A stretch of 64,000 nucleotides of DNA from Craspedostauros australis. Lineage: Eukaryota > Bacillariophyta > Bacillariophyceae > Mastogloiales > Achnanthaceae. The notes below the pieces were generated by a model. It was not told the DNA's origin, made no database searches, and saw nothing but the letters and a program-made list of their open reading frames with translations. The stretch covers positions 2,858,001 to 2,922,000 of the forward strand of contig JAMXDE010000006.1 in NCBI GenBank assembly GCA_026770025.1, written 5' to 3'. How positions within the stretch are numbered: position 1 is the first letter of the stretch; each line of letters starts with the position of its first letter. Positions 54,149 through 64,000 of the stretch are shown here, piece after piece. The translations under genes and the position numbers were made by a program.

Positions 54149-55949
54149 ATGTTTGCAAACTTTGGTGAGTCGGTGTGTTTCTCATGTTGTTTCATGCCTC
54201 TGTTTTTCCATTCTCATCTGTTGGATCATTTGGCGGGTCCGAACTTCCCTGCACACATCTGCTTCGAACCGCCAATCCGAATCGTGACGCGATTTGTCGT
54301 CTTTTGACAGGAGACGAGGGGGGAGAACAAAAAAATCCCATGGAAAAATAAAAAAGCAAGGGAAATTATTTCCTCCGTTTCCCCCACGAAAACGCAACAC
54401 GAGATTCTCCACTCGTGTACCAGCCAAGCGGGATCAATCAATGACAGGAAGAAGGACAGACGAGCAACCTCATCGCTGTTGATTTATTGCCCACCGTTTG
54501 CCCTCCTGTCGAAAAGAAAGGTTGTGGTGCGCAAACATCAAACGACGAGTTTGATGCATGTCCGCACAACCTCAACAGCAGCAACCGAAGCTTGTACATC
54601 AGACAACCTTCGAGACTGGAAGCGCACGGTGCACATTTGATCAGTCCACCGATGCCCTTACCAATTTGTTGTGCCCTCCCACCGCGTCCCTGGGTTCTTT
54701 CCCATGCAGGCATGGGGGTAATATTCTTTTTTGGATGATGCAAATCGTCAGAATTCGAATACGGCCTGGCGGCTTTTGCTGGATGCCGACGTTTGTTCCA
54801 AATTTCCCAGGCAACTGGTGTGTCAATTGAGCAAGTCTCATTGGCTCCGATGATCGATCTGATATGCTGAGGAAAGTACTATCAGATCACATGATCATCG
54901 GCGATTTCGGAATAAACTCTGCAAAATGCAAAAGGTGCCAGATCATCATCAGCTTTGGACCCCTATTACAGGGTTCAGGGTTGGAGATCGATCAAGTCTC
55001 CCCCCTTTCGTAGAACAACAAGCATTGCATACAACAGAATATCTAAAGCAGTGTAATGATTGATGTTCAAGTCTTCGTCATTTTGTGGAAATCAGAGAAA
55101 ATGTAACAAGAGTTTGGAGTGATGATGGGAAGCAGACAGACCCACACATTTCAGAAAAGAGTGCCAGAAGGAGCTCAGGGGAAATTCCCAAACGACCAGG
55201 GGGAATTACCTCGGTCGTTGGGGAATTCTGTGCAGATTTAGCACCAATTCCTAATCTTGTCAATCTTGAAGAGATATGTCGACGGACAGACGGTACCGCA
55301 CAAACAACAAGTAGGATCCACATCGAGCAGATGACTGCTGCGTACAGTTACAATTTTCGTCATAACGGATAAGGTTTCACCTCCCCCCTCCACGCCTCCG
55401 GTCGCGTGAGATCCCTGCACACCATTGGCAAGAAAAGTGTGACGTGCCTGACATGCTGTGCCTTATGCCAGCAGACGATTGAGGGATAATTGTAGATTAT
55501 AATTACGTTCCTCCAGCTGTGCCTCCATCTGCCCTACTTGCGTTACTCCACTAGTAGCGCTCTCTGCCATGCCGTCTCTGCTGCTTCTATGCCTGTTCCA
55601 AGAACCACACCTGAATTCCAAACCTGCGCCACTTGGTCGCACACTTACTTGCTTCCATATGTTGGCACCGCAGTTACGACTGAGTTGTGCCTTGCATGAT
55701 TGGACTCAACCAACTGGTCTTGGTCACAGATGTTACCAGACTCGATCCAGCACTGGTAGCGGTAGATACATGACTGGACTTGATTGGGGGACAATGATAT
55801 TCTAGCTAGTTATCAGTCTAGGTCATGCTGCAGCGCACAGAGACAAGGATGTCACCAAGGATGATATGTCCATCCATCCTAATGATGCCAGATCCTAGTA
55901 CAAACGGTGTACCATCACATCTAGCACCAATATCAACACAAAACATAAC

Positions 55950-55988
<39 letters not shown>

Positions 55989-57287
55989 TCTGAACAACAG
56001 CAAGTATATTGTGGCGTGGGTGCGGTCGGTTTGTGTTGTAACGCAAAACATTCGAGGATGTTCGATCCAGTCCCGAGATGCCAAATCACGGGTGGAGATA
56101 TATCGTGTATGTCAATTTCCCTCAACCCCCAGAGGAGATGCCAAGACGAAGCCGTTTGTGTCAGCCAACCGACATCTGCTCGCTCAGGATGTCTTTGCCC
56201 CCATGTGTTGATCGTCGATTGCTGGCCATTGATCAATTACCTTCAGTACCGGCACGACCGCGGCGACTCCACGAGTAGTATTACGCTGCCATCGGTATCG
56301 GTGTCCACATTGGTGCTGTTGCTGCCGCTGCCACGGCGGTACTTGTGCTCGTCCTGATGGCTTGTTTCTCGATGTCGCCAGACACGACATGATGTTCGTT
56401 TTGGTCTTGATGTTCGTGTTGACGTTGGTGCTGATGGCGAAGATTCGGTTTGGCGATTGTGACTCGTGCGAAGAGTCATGATGATGAATGTCACAGCCAT
56501 GGTTAGAGCCAAACGGCGGAGACCCATCAGTCGTTGAAGTCCTGTTTCTTCGGCAAGTGGCGAACATGTGGAATCGCCGACGTCACTCTGACGACTGCAG
56601 TTCTGTCGTCCGAATGTCGTATTCCTTAAGTGATCTTGGTCGCGTTTGGACTATTCTGTGCACGGCGTACAGTAAGTAGCGGCAGATGGAGATTCCTTTG
56701 TGACGTTCGGTACGTTGAATTAGCCTTGAGAGGCATGTCGCAGGAACAGAAGGGGTTATTTCTGGTGGCTTGGCGACAAAAGGAACTGGTGGACAGAAAG
56801 CTGTCCTCCCCCTTGTCCGCCATGCCAAATTGCATGCGTTGTGCGGAGGAACCATTGAAGCAGTCGAGCATGGATTTTGATGGCACAGAGAGAAAGACCG
56901 CATCACTGGCGATGATTCGTGTAGGAGTGCCAGCAACGTCGCAGCCACAACAGCTGATGCGCGGGAGTGCCTCCAAAGCTCGTGTGGTTGTTGCGGTGAG
57001 CACGGCAAAACAGAAAAAGAGAGTCTTCGAATCTGTTTGTGGGCAGTTCTGCTTCCCCAAACTTCTCACAAAAATCAAAAGCAGACAACTCCCAAAACGC
57101 ACTCAAACGCACTCAAACCCATCAACAACCACAACCAAACCTGCGAAAGCAAACACCATCCTCATCGTCCCCATCATCATCAGCAACACTGTATCGAGAA
57201 TCCGCAAACCTCTTCTCGATTTCATTCATCACGAACCGCAACAACACAAGCAGCAGCACACCCTGGGCAGCCTCACCTCGCAGAACC
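54149..57287. other. Intergenic and leader of the HSF gene
   Basis: About 3.1 kb. A GTA microsatellite lies at 55951-55988. No gene with a recognisable domain was found. The right end of the second Harbinger-type locus must lie in or before this stretch, but I found no inverted repeat. The HSF reading frame is open from 57039, but 57039-57287 is Asn/Thr/Ser-rich and treated as leader. Confidence 0.4.
55951..55988 (+). repeat. GTA microsatellite
   Basis: About 12.7 uninterrupted GTA units, in non-coding sequence. Confidence 0.9.
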
Positions 57288-58625
57288 ATGTGCATCTCGA
57301 CACAAGCACCATTCCAAGGACAAGCCACCAGGCCCATCAACACTGGCTCTCTCCAGCTGATGGGGGAGCTGGGTGCCGCCACGGCCAACGTGACCGGTAA
57401 CACTGCTCATTCCATGTCCCTCTCATTCCCAGAGATGGCCAACTCCGGTGTCCACAAGCAGCAGCAGCAGCAGCTGCAGGCCATCAATGCCAGGAACGCG
57501 CAGATGGTGGGCAAGCCATCAGGCGCCTCCATGGCCCACAACAACGGCAGCAAGAAGCACGCCCACATCATCGTCCAGCACAACTACCACGACCACTCTC
57601 ATGACTCCAGCGAGATGTACTCCGAGGAGCATCCCGTGCGAGGGGGAGTCACCACTCCCTTCCCACTCAAGCTCCACGAGATGCTCCACAAGGTCGAGAG
57701 CCACGGCCTCGAGCACATCGTGAGCTGGCAGCCACACGGACGCTGCTTCGTCGTCCACAAGCCCCAGGAGTTCGTCCAGCTGCTGCCCAACTACTTCAAG
57801 CTCAGCAAGCTCGCCAGCTTCCAGCGCCAGCTGAATCTGTACGGATTCCAGCGCATCACCAAGGGATACGACAAGGGGGGCTACTACCACGAGCTCTTCC
57901 TGCGCAACAGGATGTTCATGGCACACGCCATCCAGCGCATCAAGGTCAAGGGCACCGGAGTCCGCGCCCGATCCAACCCCGCACAGGAGCCAGACTTCTG
58001 GAACATGCCGTGGGTCGATGCCGCCAGCACCCCCACCGGCAGCAGCAGCCCCACCAACAACATGAACTTCACCACCAACAACAACTCGCAACCAAACATG
58101 CACCCATCAGCACCAGCAACCGTCACTCCGCAGAACACAGCGGCAATCTTCTCGCCCCCAGCACACATGATGACGCAGGTGCCATCGTACGGAGCATCCA
58201 CGCAGCCCATGATGTCCTTCATGCCACCGCCACCAGCCATGGCCAAGGCCACGCCAACCAACCCTCCCCAGCACTCCGTCGTCTCCTCCCCTTCTGCAAG
58301 CAGCACAGAGGAAGATGATGACATCGTGTGCACCTTCGGTAACCGCACATTCCACGCACTGGCCATCCCAACGAACAGCTCGCTGTGGCAGCCGCTTAGC
58401 ACCAAGTCGGCCCGCACGCCACAATCACAGTCGTCTGCTTCGCTCATGGCATCCCAGAGCGCTTCCGTCGATGCTTACACCGAGTTCCAAGAGAGCCACG
58501 GGCTCATCGATGAGATGGAGGACTTCTTCCAGGACTTCGACTTCGCCAGGGACGTGTCCGCATCGATACCAAACCTCGACGACGACGCTGTCTTTGGGGA
58601 TGTGCTGGAGCAGATCATCGCCTAG
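57288..58625 (+). CDS. Heat-shock-factor-type transcription factor
   Basis: About 445 residues from ATG 57288. The HSF DNA-binding domain is at about residues 124-222: PFPLKLHEMLHKVE, IVSWQPHGRCFVVHKP, LPNYFKLSKLASFQRQLNLY (recognition helix), GFQRITKGYD and YYHELFLRNRMFMAHAIQRIK. The wing and recognition helix agree with the family. After it there is no Leu heptad region that would form the usual HR-A/B trimer coiled coil; instead there is FWNMPWV and a Pro/Asn/Thr/Ser-rich stretch. The C-terminus is acidic with aromatics (DEMEDFFQDFDF and VFGDVLEQIIA), resembling an AHA-type activation motif. A Gln run and HDHSHD stretch precede the domain. HSFs are greatly expanded in diatoms and many are not heat-specific, so a heat role is not implied. 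The frame is open upstream to 57039, with a less credible start there. Confidence 0.9.
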   Translation: MCISTQAPFQGQATRPINTGSLQLMGELGAATANVTGNTAHSMSLSFPEMANSGVHKQQQQQLQAINARNAQMVGKPSGASMAHNNGSKKHAHIIVQHNYHDHSHDSSEMYSEEHPVRGGVTTPFPLKLHEMLHKVESHGLEHIVSWQPHGRCFVVHKPQEFVQLLPNYFKLSKLASFQRQLNLYGFQRITKGYDKGGYYHELFLRNRMFMAHAIQRIKVKGTGVRARSNPAQEPDFWNMPWVDAASTPTGSSSPTNNMNFTTNNNSQPNMHPSAPATVTPQNTAAIFSPPAHMMTQVPSYGASTQPMMSFMPPPPAMAKATPTNPPQHSVVSSPSASSTEEDDDIVCTFGNRTFHALAIPTNSSLWQPLSTKSARTPQSQSSASLMASQSASVDAYTEFQESHGLIDEMEDFFQDFDFARDVSASIPNLDDDAVFGDVLEQIIA

Positions 58626-59734
58626 AGCGAGAGCATATCTTCCGCCCTTTTGGTGGATTGGGATACATGCACTGGACGAACAAACAAACGAACGAACCAA
58701 CGACGGAAAACCCAAGGAACGATCCCAGTGATGAAACAAAGAGCAACACACCAAAGCGACCACACAAATCAAACAACCAAACAAAACGGGACCAAATCAA
58801 ACTGATGCCTCCTCAATCCAGTACGCCATGCAGAGCATACTTCCCATTATCCCAGAAAAACAAAACGAAAACAAAGAGAAGAAACAGAGCACAACACATA
58901 CAGACACAGCGCATGGCGTCATTGTACACTAACACAATTACACTTTCTCCCTCCATACAAGTACCAGTACGAATAGGACCAAACCAAGTCAAAAAGTTCG
59001 CAGAAATCGATGCACTCGCTCGTGTGGGCGATCGATTTGCTTCCCTGCCAAACAAGGCGAGACGTTTCGAAGCGTCAGGCCCAGAGAGGCGCAGCCTTGG
59101 GCACCGCCGAGAACGTGCCAAACACACGCGAAAGCCGTTGCAAGTGCACCATTTGTTCCTGTTTCGCCTCCACTCTCGCTCCGCGCGGTTTCACCAACAA
59201 CGGAACGTTCCGCACATTGGTTTTGGTTGCTCCTTGGCTGCTCTTGGGTTCGGATTTGTGCCGTTACAGACGTTCACTATCACCTTGTCCCTGCAAAGTG
59301 CAAATTTTTGGAACAGTAGCGAAAAGTGTGATGGTTCGGATTCGTCGCGACATTTCTTCGACATGAACCCTTCGCTTTGCGAACAAGTTCTTTCTGCGGG
59401 AATGATTAGTCGTGGATAGAGAAACCGCATGCATGACCCGCTCGACTGCAAGGGATGACGTCGTTGCAAAATGCCGATCAACATCCAAGGATGTGAAGAT
59501 CTTCTTCCGACGAGTTGCATCGCGCGGCGACACAAGTTGAACTTCAGCACAACAGGTCACAATAGCATTCGGACGACGTCTGGATCCGTATCCTCGCCAT
59601 CCACACATCCCGTGCACACCGTATCCATACGATCATACGAATACGCACACTCAATCCATTGTTTGTATTAATTGAGACGACAGCCAGCTGCGAAGTCATT
59701 GCGAAGGTATAGCACAACACGAGAGATCGAAAAG
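58626..59734. other. Intergenic, no gene recognised
   Basis: About 1.1 kb, including the CAA/ACC-rich 3' part after the HSF stop and the leader of the plastid-type gene. A long open frame at 58658-59419 has low-complexity Asn/Lys/Thr content and no fold. Confidence 0.45.
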
Positions 59735-61203
59735 ATGAAGTTCTCCATTGCATCCACGGCCTGCGCCATCCTGAGCGTCGTTCTGCTCAATGGCAGCAGC
59801 AACAGCAACGTCGAAGCCTTTTCGACACCTTTCGCGGCTTCCCGGTCCAGCCTCACGAAATTCAATACCCAGACGACGACGACGACGCGCCTGAACGTGG
59901 TGGATCCATCCATCGCCGACGATGTGCTGAATGTCGCCATGACCGTGGCAGTGGACGAGAAGGATTACGGCGATGCCATCAAGACCGTGGTCATCGCTCT
60001 GACCTTGGGAGGTGGTCTCATTCCAGCCTTGATCAGCGCCAACTCGGCCATGTTCAAGACTTTGGGTGGCAGCCGACCGGATGATGAGGAGAAGGAGTAC
60101 ACACCAGAGGAACTCAAGACTTCGTTGGATCCAGTGAGTTTGACTTGATGCAATTTTTTCATGCATGGGATGGGATTGAATGAAATGAAACGAAATGCTT
60201 GGAGGAGAGAAAGGAGTTTTGATTGCATTGGAGACCTGGTGAACTGCTGTCCCCGCGATGCGTTGCGTTGCCGTGCAATGTGTTGAACAGAGTGTAAGAT
60301 TGCCACATGCTCCACGAGTATGCCAATTGCGACATCTGGCCAAGCGTGTTGCATGCTGTGGCTGATGATTCGTTCATTCATCGACATGCCATTTCCAATT
60401 TCTAATTGTCACCAACGGTCTCGAACTCTTCCTTCTGCTTTTTGCATCGCATCTGATGCCATTGGCCAATGTCGCAATATCCAAACACTCCGCAATCCAA
60501 TCCAATCCAATCGCACACTTTGCCCATGAATGCTTTCTGCAATACTTCGCACGTACAGACTTTAAAGGAAACCGCCTTCCGCAAGTACGTGGCAGACTCG
60601 GGTGCCACCGGCCCCAACCTTCCCGCATCGCAGCTGCTGTTCGCCAACGAGCGCATTCCCTTGGCTGATATTGTGGCCGTTCTGGGTCGCATCGAGGACG
60701 TCACTTCTCTCGCCGATTGGAAGAACCTTCCATCGACGCGATTGATGGGCGTCAGCGAGTCGGCCCCACCACAATGGTTGCCACGCAAGGCCTTCAAGGT
60801 GTACGTACGCAAGTCCAAGTTCCTGGGCTGGCCCACGGATACCAAGACCGGCCTGCCCGTCGGTGGCGAGGAATTGCAAAAGGCCGAACAGGCGCGCGTG
60901 TCGAAGAAGGGCGCCTTGATCAGCGACGCGGCGCTGGATGCCGTGTTCGATTCGTGGGCATGGGGTGCCAGCATAGCGACGCCGGATAAGGTGAACGGCA
61001 CGCTGCGCATGGTGAAGCCTGGCAAGACGGAAGTCAATTTGGATGAGTTTGTGGGCGCCGCCATTCGCGGGCGCTCGACCACGTTCCTGGCCGCATTCAC
61101 GTTTGTCGTTATTCAGCTGGTCACATTCGGGTCGCTGTTCATTGGGCCGGCGCTGCGTATGTTCTTTGATATTGACATCGGCTTTGGCGAGCTTGGTAGA
61201 TAG
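59735..61203 (+). CDS. Plastid-targeted membrane protein, two exons
   Basis: Exons 59735-60133 and 60559-61203, a 425-base intron from GTGAGT to TACAG, phase 0; 347 residues. It begins with a signal peptide (MKFSIASTACAILSVVLL) and the motif VEAFSTPFAASRSS, a classic diatom plastid cleavage site with Phe at +1. The transit-like part is rich in Ser/Thr and Arg. A hydrophobic segment AIKTVVIALTLGGGLIPALI lies at about 83-102. The middle region is soluble. A second membrane segment, FLAAFTFVVIQLVTFGSLFI, lies near the C-terminus. The second exon contains SQLLFANERIPLADIVAVLG and LSWP-like helices that I do not recognise as a named family. Probably a thylakoid or inner envelope protein; function unknown. 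It runs tail to tail with the next gene. Confidence 0.78.
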
Positions 61204-61760
61204 ATCATGGTGTCATACAAATGCTAGTACAGAGAACTACTCCACCAGCATACGAGTCGTCGTCGTCGTCAACTGCAAGTACTGCTTTGAAAAGAGGTAA
61301 CTATGATACGTGCCTCGCGATGATGGCGGATAGCATATGTCACTCTACTAATGCCTTTCATCTCGAGGGAGGGCTTCGGCAATCTACCATTTTACCTTGA
61401 ATGCAGGCACAGGAGAACATTGCAAATGCGCAGTGCCAAACGGCCATCGCAAGCGATGCATGTTATGCGAACAAATGTATCTGGGGCGCGACAATGTCGC
61501 TTGATAGTTCTGCCTCCGCATTCTATTGGAGTACACACCAGTATGATGCTCATATTAGCTTGAGTCATCGGTCACTTCTTATCGAGAATGCCGTCTTCCC
61601 TTCTTTATTTCCTTCAGGCCTGTGCATGGTGCATCCTCTAGTACTTGTGGCACATGCGCTATCTGTCGTTGCGGAAGCGTTCCATTTGGAGATGACCAAC
61701 TGCATCATGCTGCATACCATGTTCGACAGCATGCCCTGTCAAACCAAGATACTCCAATCG
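61204..61760. other. Gap between two convergent genes
   Basis: 557 bases between two stops. No gene recognised. Confidence 0.5.
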
Positions 61761-62417
61761 TCACGGACCCAGCTCGACATATTCTAGCTTCGTCAACACC
61801 AACCCCGCGCATTTCCTTCGCGCCAAATCCCAATCCTCCTCGCACTCGTAGAAGAGGGTGTTCATTTCGATCTTCTCTTCCGGCGTGACGTCCTCGATGT
61901 AACCGTACCGCTTCTGCAGATCGCCGACAAAGAGCTTGGCGTTCATGGACTCATCATCCCCTTCGTAACACTCGGCCTGCGCCATGAGGTCGAGCACCTC
62001 GCCATAAAACTGAAAGGCCAGCGACGAACGACGGTTGGCCTGAAAGAAGAGCGCCATGGCCAATTTGACTTCCTCGTAGTCGGACGGTTCGCGCGTGTTG
62101 AGGAGGTCGTCAATGAGACCCTGTCGCTTGGCCGGCGTGCCGTAGTTGCGGCGGCTGATGGCGGCGCAGTCGTGTCCCGTGCCCATGGCGGAGCCCCAGT
62201 TCCATTTGGGCGACGTCCAGCCCGAATCGGGGACGCCGTAGATCTCTTTGTTGTTCGAAGCGGACATCTTGTGGAGGTTGGAACGGAACTTTGATGCTGC
62301 AGTTGATGACGCAGTTGATGACGCAGTTGATGACGCAGTTGATGGAACTGATGTGATGAATGCTTGTGTGGAAGTTGACACGAGCAAGCTGAGGATGATG
62401 CAAATGCGAGCGAGCAT
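61761..62417 (-). CDS. Plastid-targeted conserved-looking protein, unknown function
   Basis: About 218 residues from ATG at 62417. It starts MLARICIILSLLVSTSTQA followed by FITSVPS, the diatom plastid signal with Phe at +1. A Ser/Thr/Ala run (STASSTASSTASS), encoded by a 12-bp repeat, forms most of the transit part. The mature part has WTSPKWNWGSAMGTGHDCAA, RQGLIDDLLNTREPSDYEEV, a helical FQFYGEVLDLMAQAE and ends in CEEDWDLARRKCAGLVLTK. This region looks conserved and folded, but I cannot name the family. An ATG at 62450 in the same frame is an alternative start. Confidence 0.7.
   Translation of the reverse strand: MLARICIILSLLVSTSTQAFITSVPSTASSTASSTASSTAASKFRSNLHKMSASNNKEIYGVPDSGWTSPKWNWGSAMGTGHDCAAISRRNYGTPAKRQGLIDDLLNTREPSDYEEVKLAMALFFQANRRSSLAFQFYGEVLDLMAQAECYEGDDESMNAKLFVGDLQKRYGYIEDVTPEEKIEMNTLFYECEEDWDLARRKCAGLVLTKLEYVELGP
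62299..62346 (+). repeat. 12-bp tandem repeat in a plastid presequence
   Basis: Four units of GCAGTTGATGAC (the last is GCAGTTGATGGA). On the minus strand they encode repeated Ser-Thr-Ala-Ser in the transit peptide. In-frame repeat number changes would lengthen the presequence without breaking the gene. Confidence 0.85.
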
Positions 62418-63241
62418 GTTGAGGTCGAAGTGCAACGAGGTGATCGTCATGGATGCTTTGATTGCTTCCTGCTGCCGACGTTGCTGTGATTGCTGCGTGA
62501 TTGTTGCGAGAGTGAAAGTGAGAGTGATGATGGTGTGGATAGTTGGATGGACGAGTGGATCGAACGACCTATCTGACACGTCCAAAGCGTCGAAGGTGGA
62601 TGATGGAGATGGGTGATGACGATCGCGGGTATCTCAGGAAGGATCTGTCTGTTGCCTTGTTTGACTATCTTACATGTATTGCGTCTGCCATAGTCCGTCG
62701 TCGCATTTTTTTGGCATTTCTGTGCTTCGCCTTGCCATCACCCGTCCGCTATCCGCCATCATGAAATCTGCCAGAAGTTGGATGTGGAACGAATTCAGTT
62801 CGGAGTGACGCACCGATCTTCTGTGCCCCATTTTTGCCTGGGAGGTGTCAGGTATCCAGCTGCCGGCTCCAATTACGAGCTCTGGACCTCGAAGATTTGT
62901 GGGGCATTGTTCTCACAAGTTCGCTCCTCTCTGGTTGGAGATGTGCTGTGCTGTGATGTGTTCGTACCTTCGCCAGGAATGGATGTTGTTGGGGAGAAGG
63001 TTTGTTCGCTGAGACGCTGTTTCTGGTGGCATTTGGACAAGCCCTCTATTATGCTCATACGATGGGAATGTGAGGATGGAACAAATGCTATGCATCGAGA
63101 GGATCATTTGTTAGCTCTGTCAGTTTTGTTTGGCTGGTTGTGTTATGATGCTTTTATCTCTATGATATTATAGTATGTTATGCTTGAGCTTGATGCGTTT
63201 GCTGGATGCTGAATGCGACGTCCTTCTGATTGAACGATGGT
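62418..63241. other. Leader and intergenic, no gene recognised
   Basis: Upstream of the minus-strand plastid-type gene and 3' of the hypothetical gene at 63242-63946. A 131-codon frame at 62778-63173 (+) has no recognisable fold. Confidence 0.45.
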
Positions 63242-63946
63242 TCACATGGCATGCGCTGGCGTCAATGTGGACAACGGAGTTTGCTGCTCGGAATGGATCA
63301 GCATCTCCACCCAGATCGTATTGATGTCCATCTCTGTGGATCGGATCTTGGGTGTGATGGTTGGAAGTGTTCGTGGCTGCGCTTGCTGCGTGGAAATGGT
63401 CTCATCATTTGCGGTGATGGACAGGACATCCGCCGATCTGCGTTCAAGGCGAATCTTTGGCAGAACCTTATTCTTTTTCTGATCCTTGGCAGGCGTTGCT
63501 GGCATCACATCTTCATCCATCAACGGCGACGGAAAGGTGCGTGTGGACTCGTGCTGGTTCATGTGCTGTGTCACATCATTGATGGATACCATGGAAGCGG
63601 TGGTGACGCGAGGCACGAAGGGCTTGTTCTTGCCGATGCCCAGATCGTATGAGTAGGATGGTGATTGGCTTTGTTGGTTGTGCTGTTGTTGCTGCTGTTG
63701 CTGCTGTTGATCTTCTTCCTGCGTCTGCGTCTGCGTCTGCTGCTGCACAGTGATTGCCTGTGGAATGATCAGCGGTGCTGTCCGTTCGACGAAGGCCGGA
63801 GCTGTGAACGTTCTGGGAACTGCTTTGGTGACTGGGGCGGTGGCCATGTACCCGGACACCAGAAGCATCGATTGCATGGCGGCGAAGGTCAGCATCATCT
63901 TCGTCGTGGCGGAAGCGGAGAGGTTGGATTTTGTGGATGTCATCAT
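63242..63946 (-). CDS. Hypothetical Gln-rich protein
   Basis: 234 residues. The N-terminus has MMTSTKSNLSASATTKMMLT then a hydrophobic stretch (TFAAMQSMLLVSGYMATA) that could be a signal peptide. A Gln run (about 71-89) follows. The rest is Thr/Ser/Pro/Gln-rich and probably disordered, with short basic segments such as KIRLERRS. No domain recognised. Coding status rests on the ATG, a plausible signal peptide and length. Confidence 0.45.
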   Translation of the reverse strand: MMTSTKSNLSASATTKMMLTFAAMQSMLLVSGYMATAPVTKAVPRTFTAPAFVERTAPLIIPQAITVQQQTQTQTQEEDQQQQQQQQQHNQQSQSPSYSYDLGIGKNKPFVPRVTTASMVSINDVTQHMNQHESTRTFPSPLMDEDVMPATPAKDQKKNKVLPKIRLERRSADVLSITANDETISTQQAQPRTLPTITPKIRSTEMDINTIWVEMLIHSEQQTPLSTLTPAHAM

Positions 63947-64000
63947 TGTTACTGTCTGTTGTGTTGTGTTCTTTTTGTGTTGAAATGATGCGAAGTGCAG

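Noticed and set aside
1-64000. tRNA, rRNA, CRISPR arrays
   Set aside because: No T-arm plus acceptor pairing, no rRNA-like blocks and no spaced direct repeats were seen by eye; small RNAs could still be missed without a covariance search.

Overview
This window looks like nuclear DNA of a diatom, or a close stramenopile relative with a secondary red plastid. The evidence is as follows. Several predicted proteins begin with a signal peptide followed by a Phe- or Trp-led, Ser/Thr-rich transit-like stretch (17377-17775, 59735-61203, 61761-62417), which is the bipartite plastid presequence of diatoms. There is a DUF6824-type protein, a domain known mainly from diatoms. There is an HSF-type transcription factor without an obvious trimerisation coiled coil. 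Several genes carry short GT-AG introns, and one long single-ORF Ty1/copia element is present. The species cannot be told from sequence alone.

Layout. 0.7-4.1 kb: a RING-finger protein (+) and a secreted/coiled-coil protein (-), tail to tail. 4465-10692: a decayed PIF/Harbinger-type DNA transposon with 22-bp terminal inverted repeats (20/22 matching) and a 3-bp CAG target duplication. It lies between the divergent secreted-protein gene and a CDF-type metal transporter gene (11.4-12.8 kb). It carries a dead DDE transposase and a broken accessory gene. 14.4-15.4 kb: spliced DUF6824 gene. 17.4 kb: small plastid-type protein. 19.0-20.5 kb: MATH-BTB protein (-). 25.7-27.5 and 32.9-34.3 kb: two paralogous TPR-like proteins. 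38.3-43.1 kb: two CaMK-type kinase genes in tandem (-). One is a double kinase whose second domain has lost its catalytic residues; the other is spliced and begins with an N-myristoylation motif.

43.9-54.1 kb is a nested transposon. A second Harbinger-type transposase gene is cut in two by a 6.65-kb copia retrotransposon (44632-51279) with LTRs identical by eye and a TGGATC target duplication, and a broken accessory gene lies upstream. 57.3-58.6 kb: HSF gene. 59.7-63.9 kb: two probable plastid membrane/stroma proteins and one hypothetical protein.

How the genes relate. There is no operon logic, as expected for a eukaryote. The tandem kinases and the TPR pair look like local duplications. The two Harbinger-type loci share a transposase intron position and a related accessory gene, but the order of the two genes differs between them. 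The gaps between genes are long (up to about 5 kb) and mostly show nothing recognisable. The most notable observations are the nested copia-in-Harbinger insertion, the two-gene Harbinger element with its accessory protein, the kinase-pseudokinase fusion, and a CDF transporter missing one metal-binding histidine.
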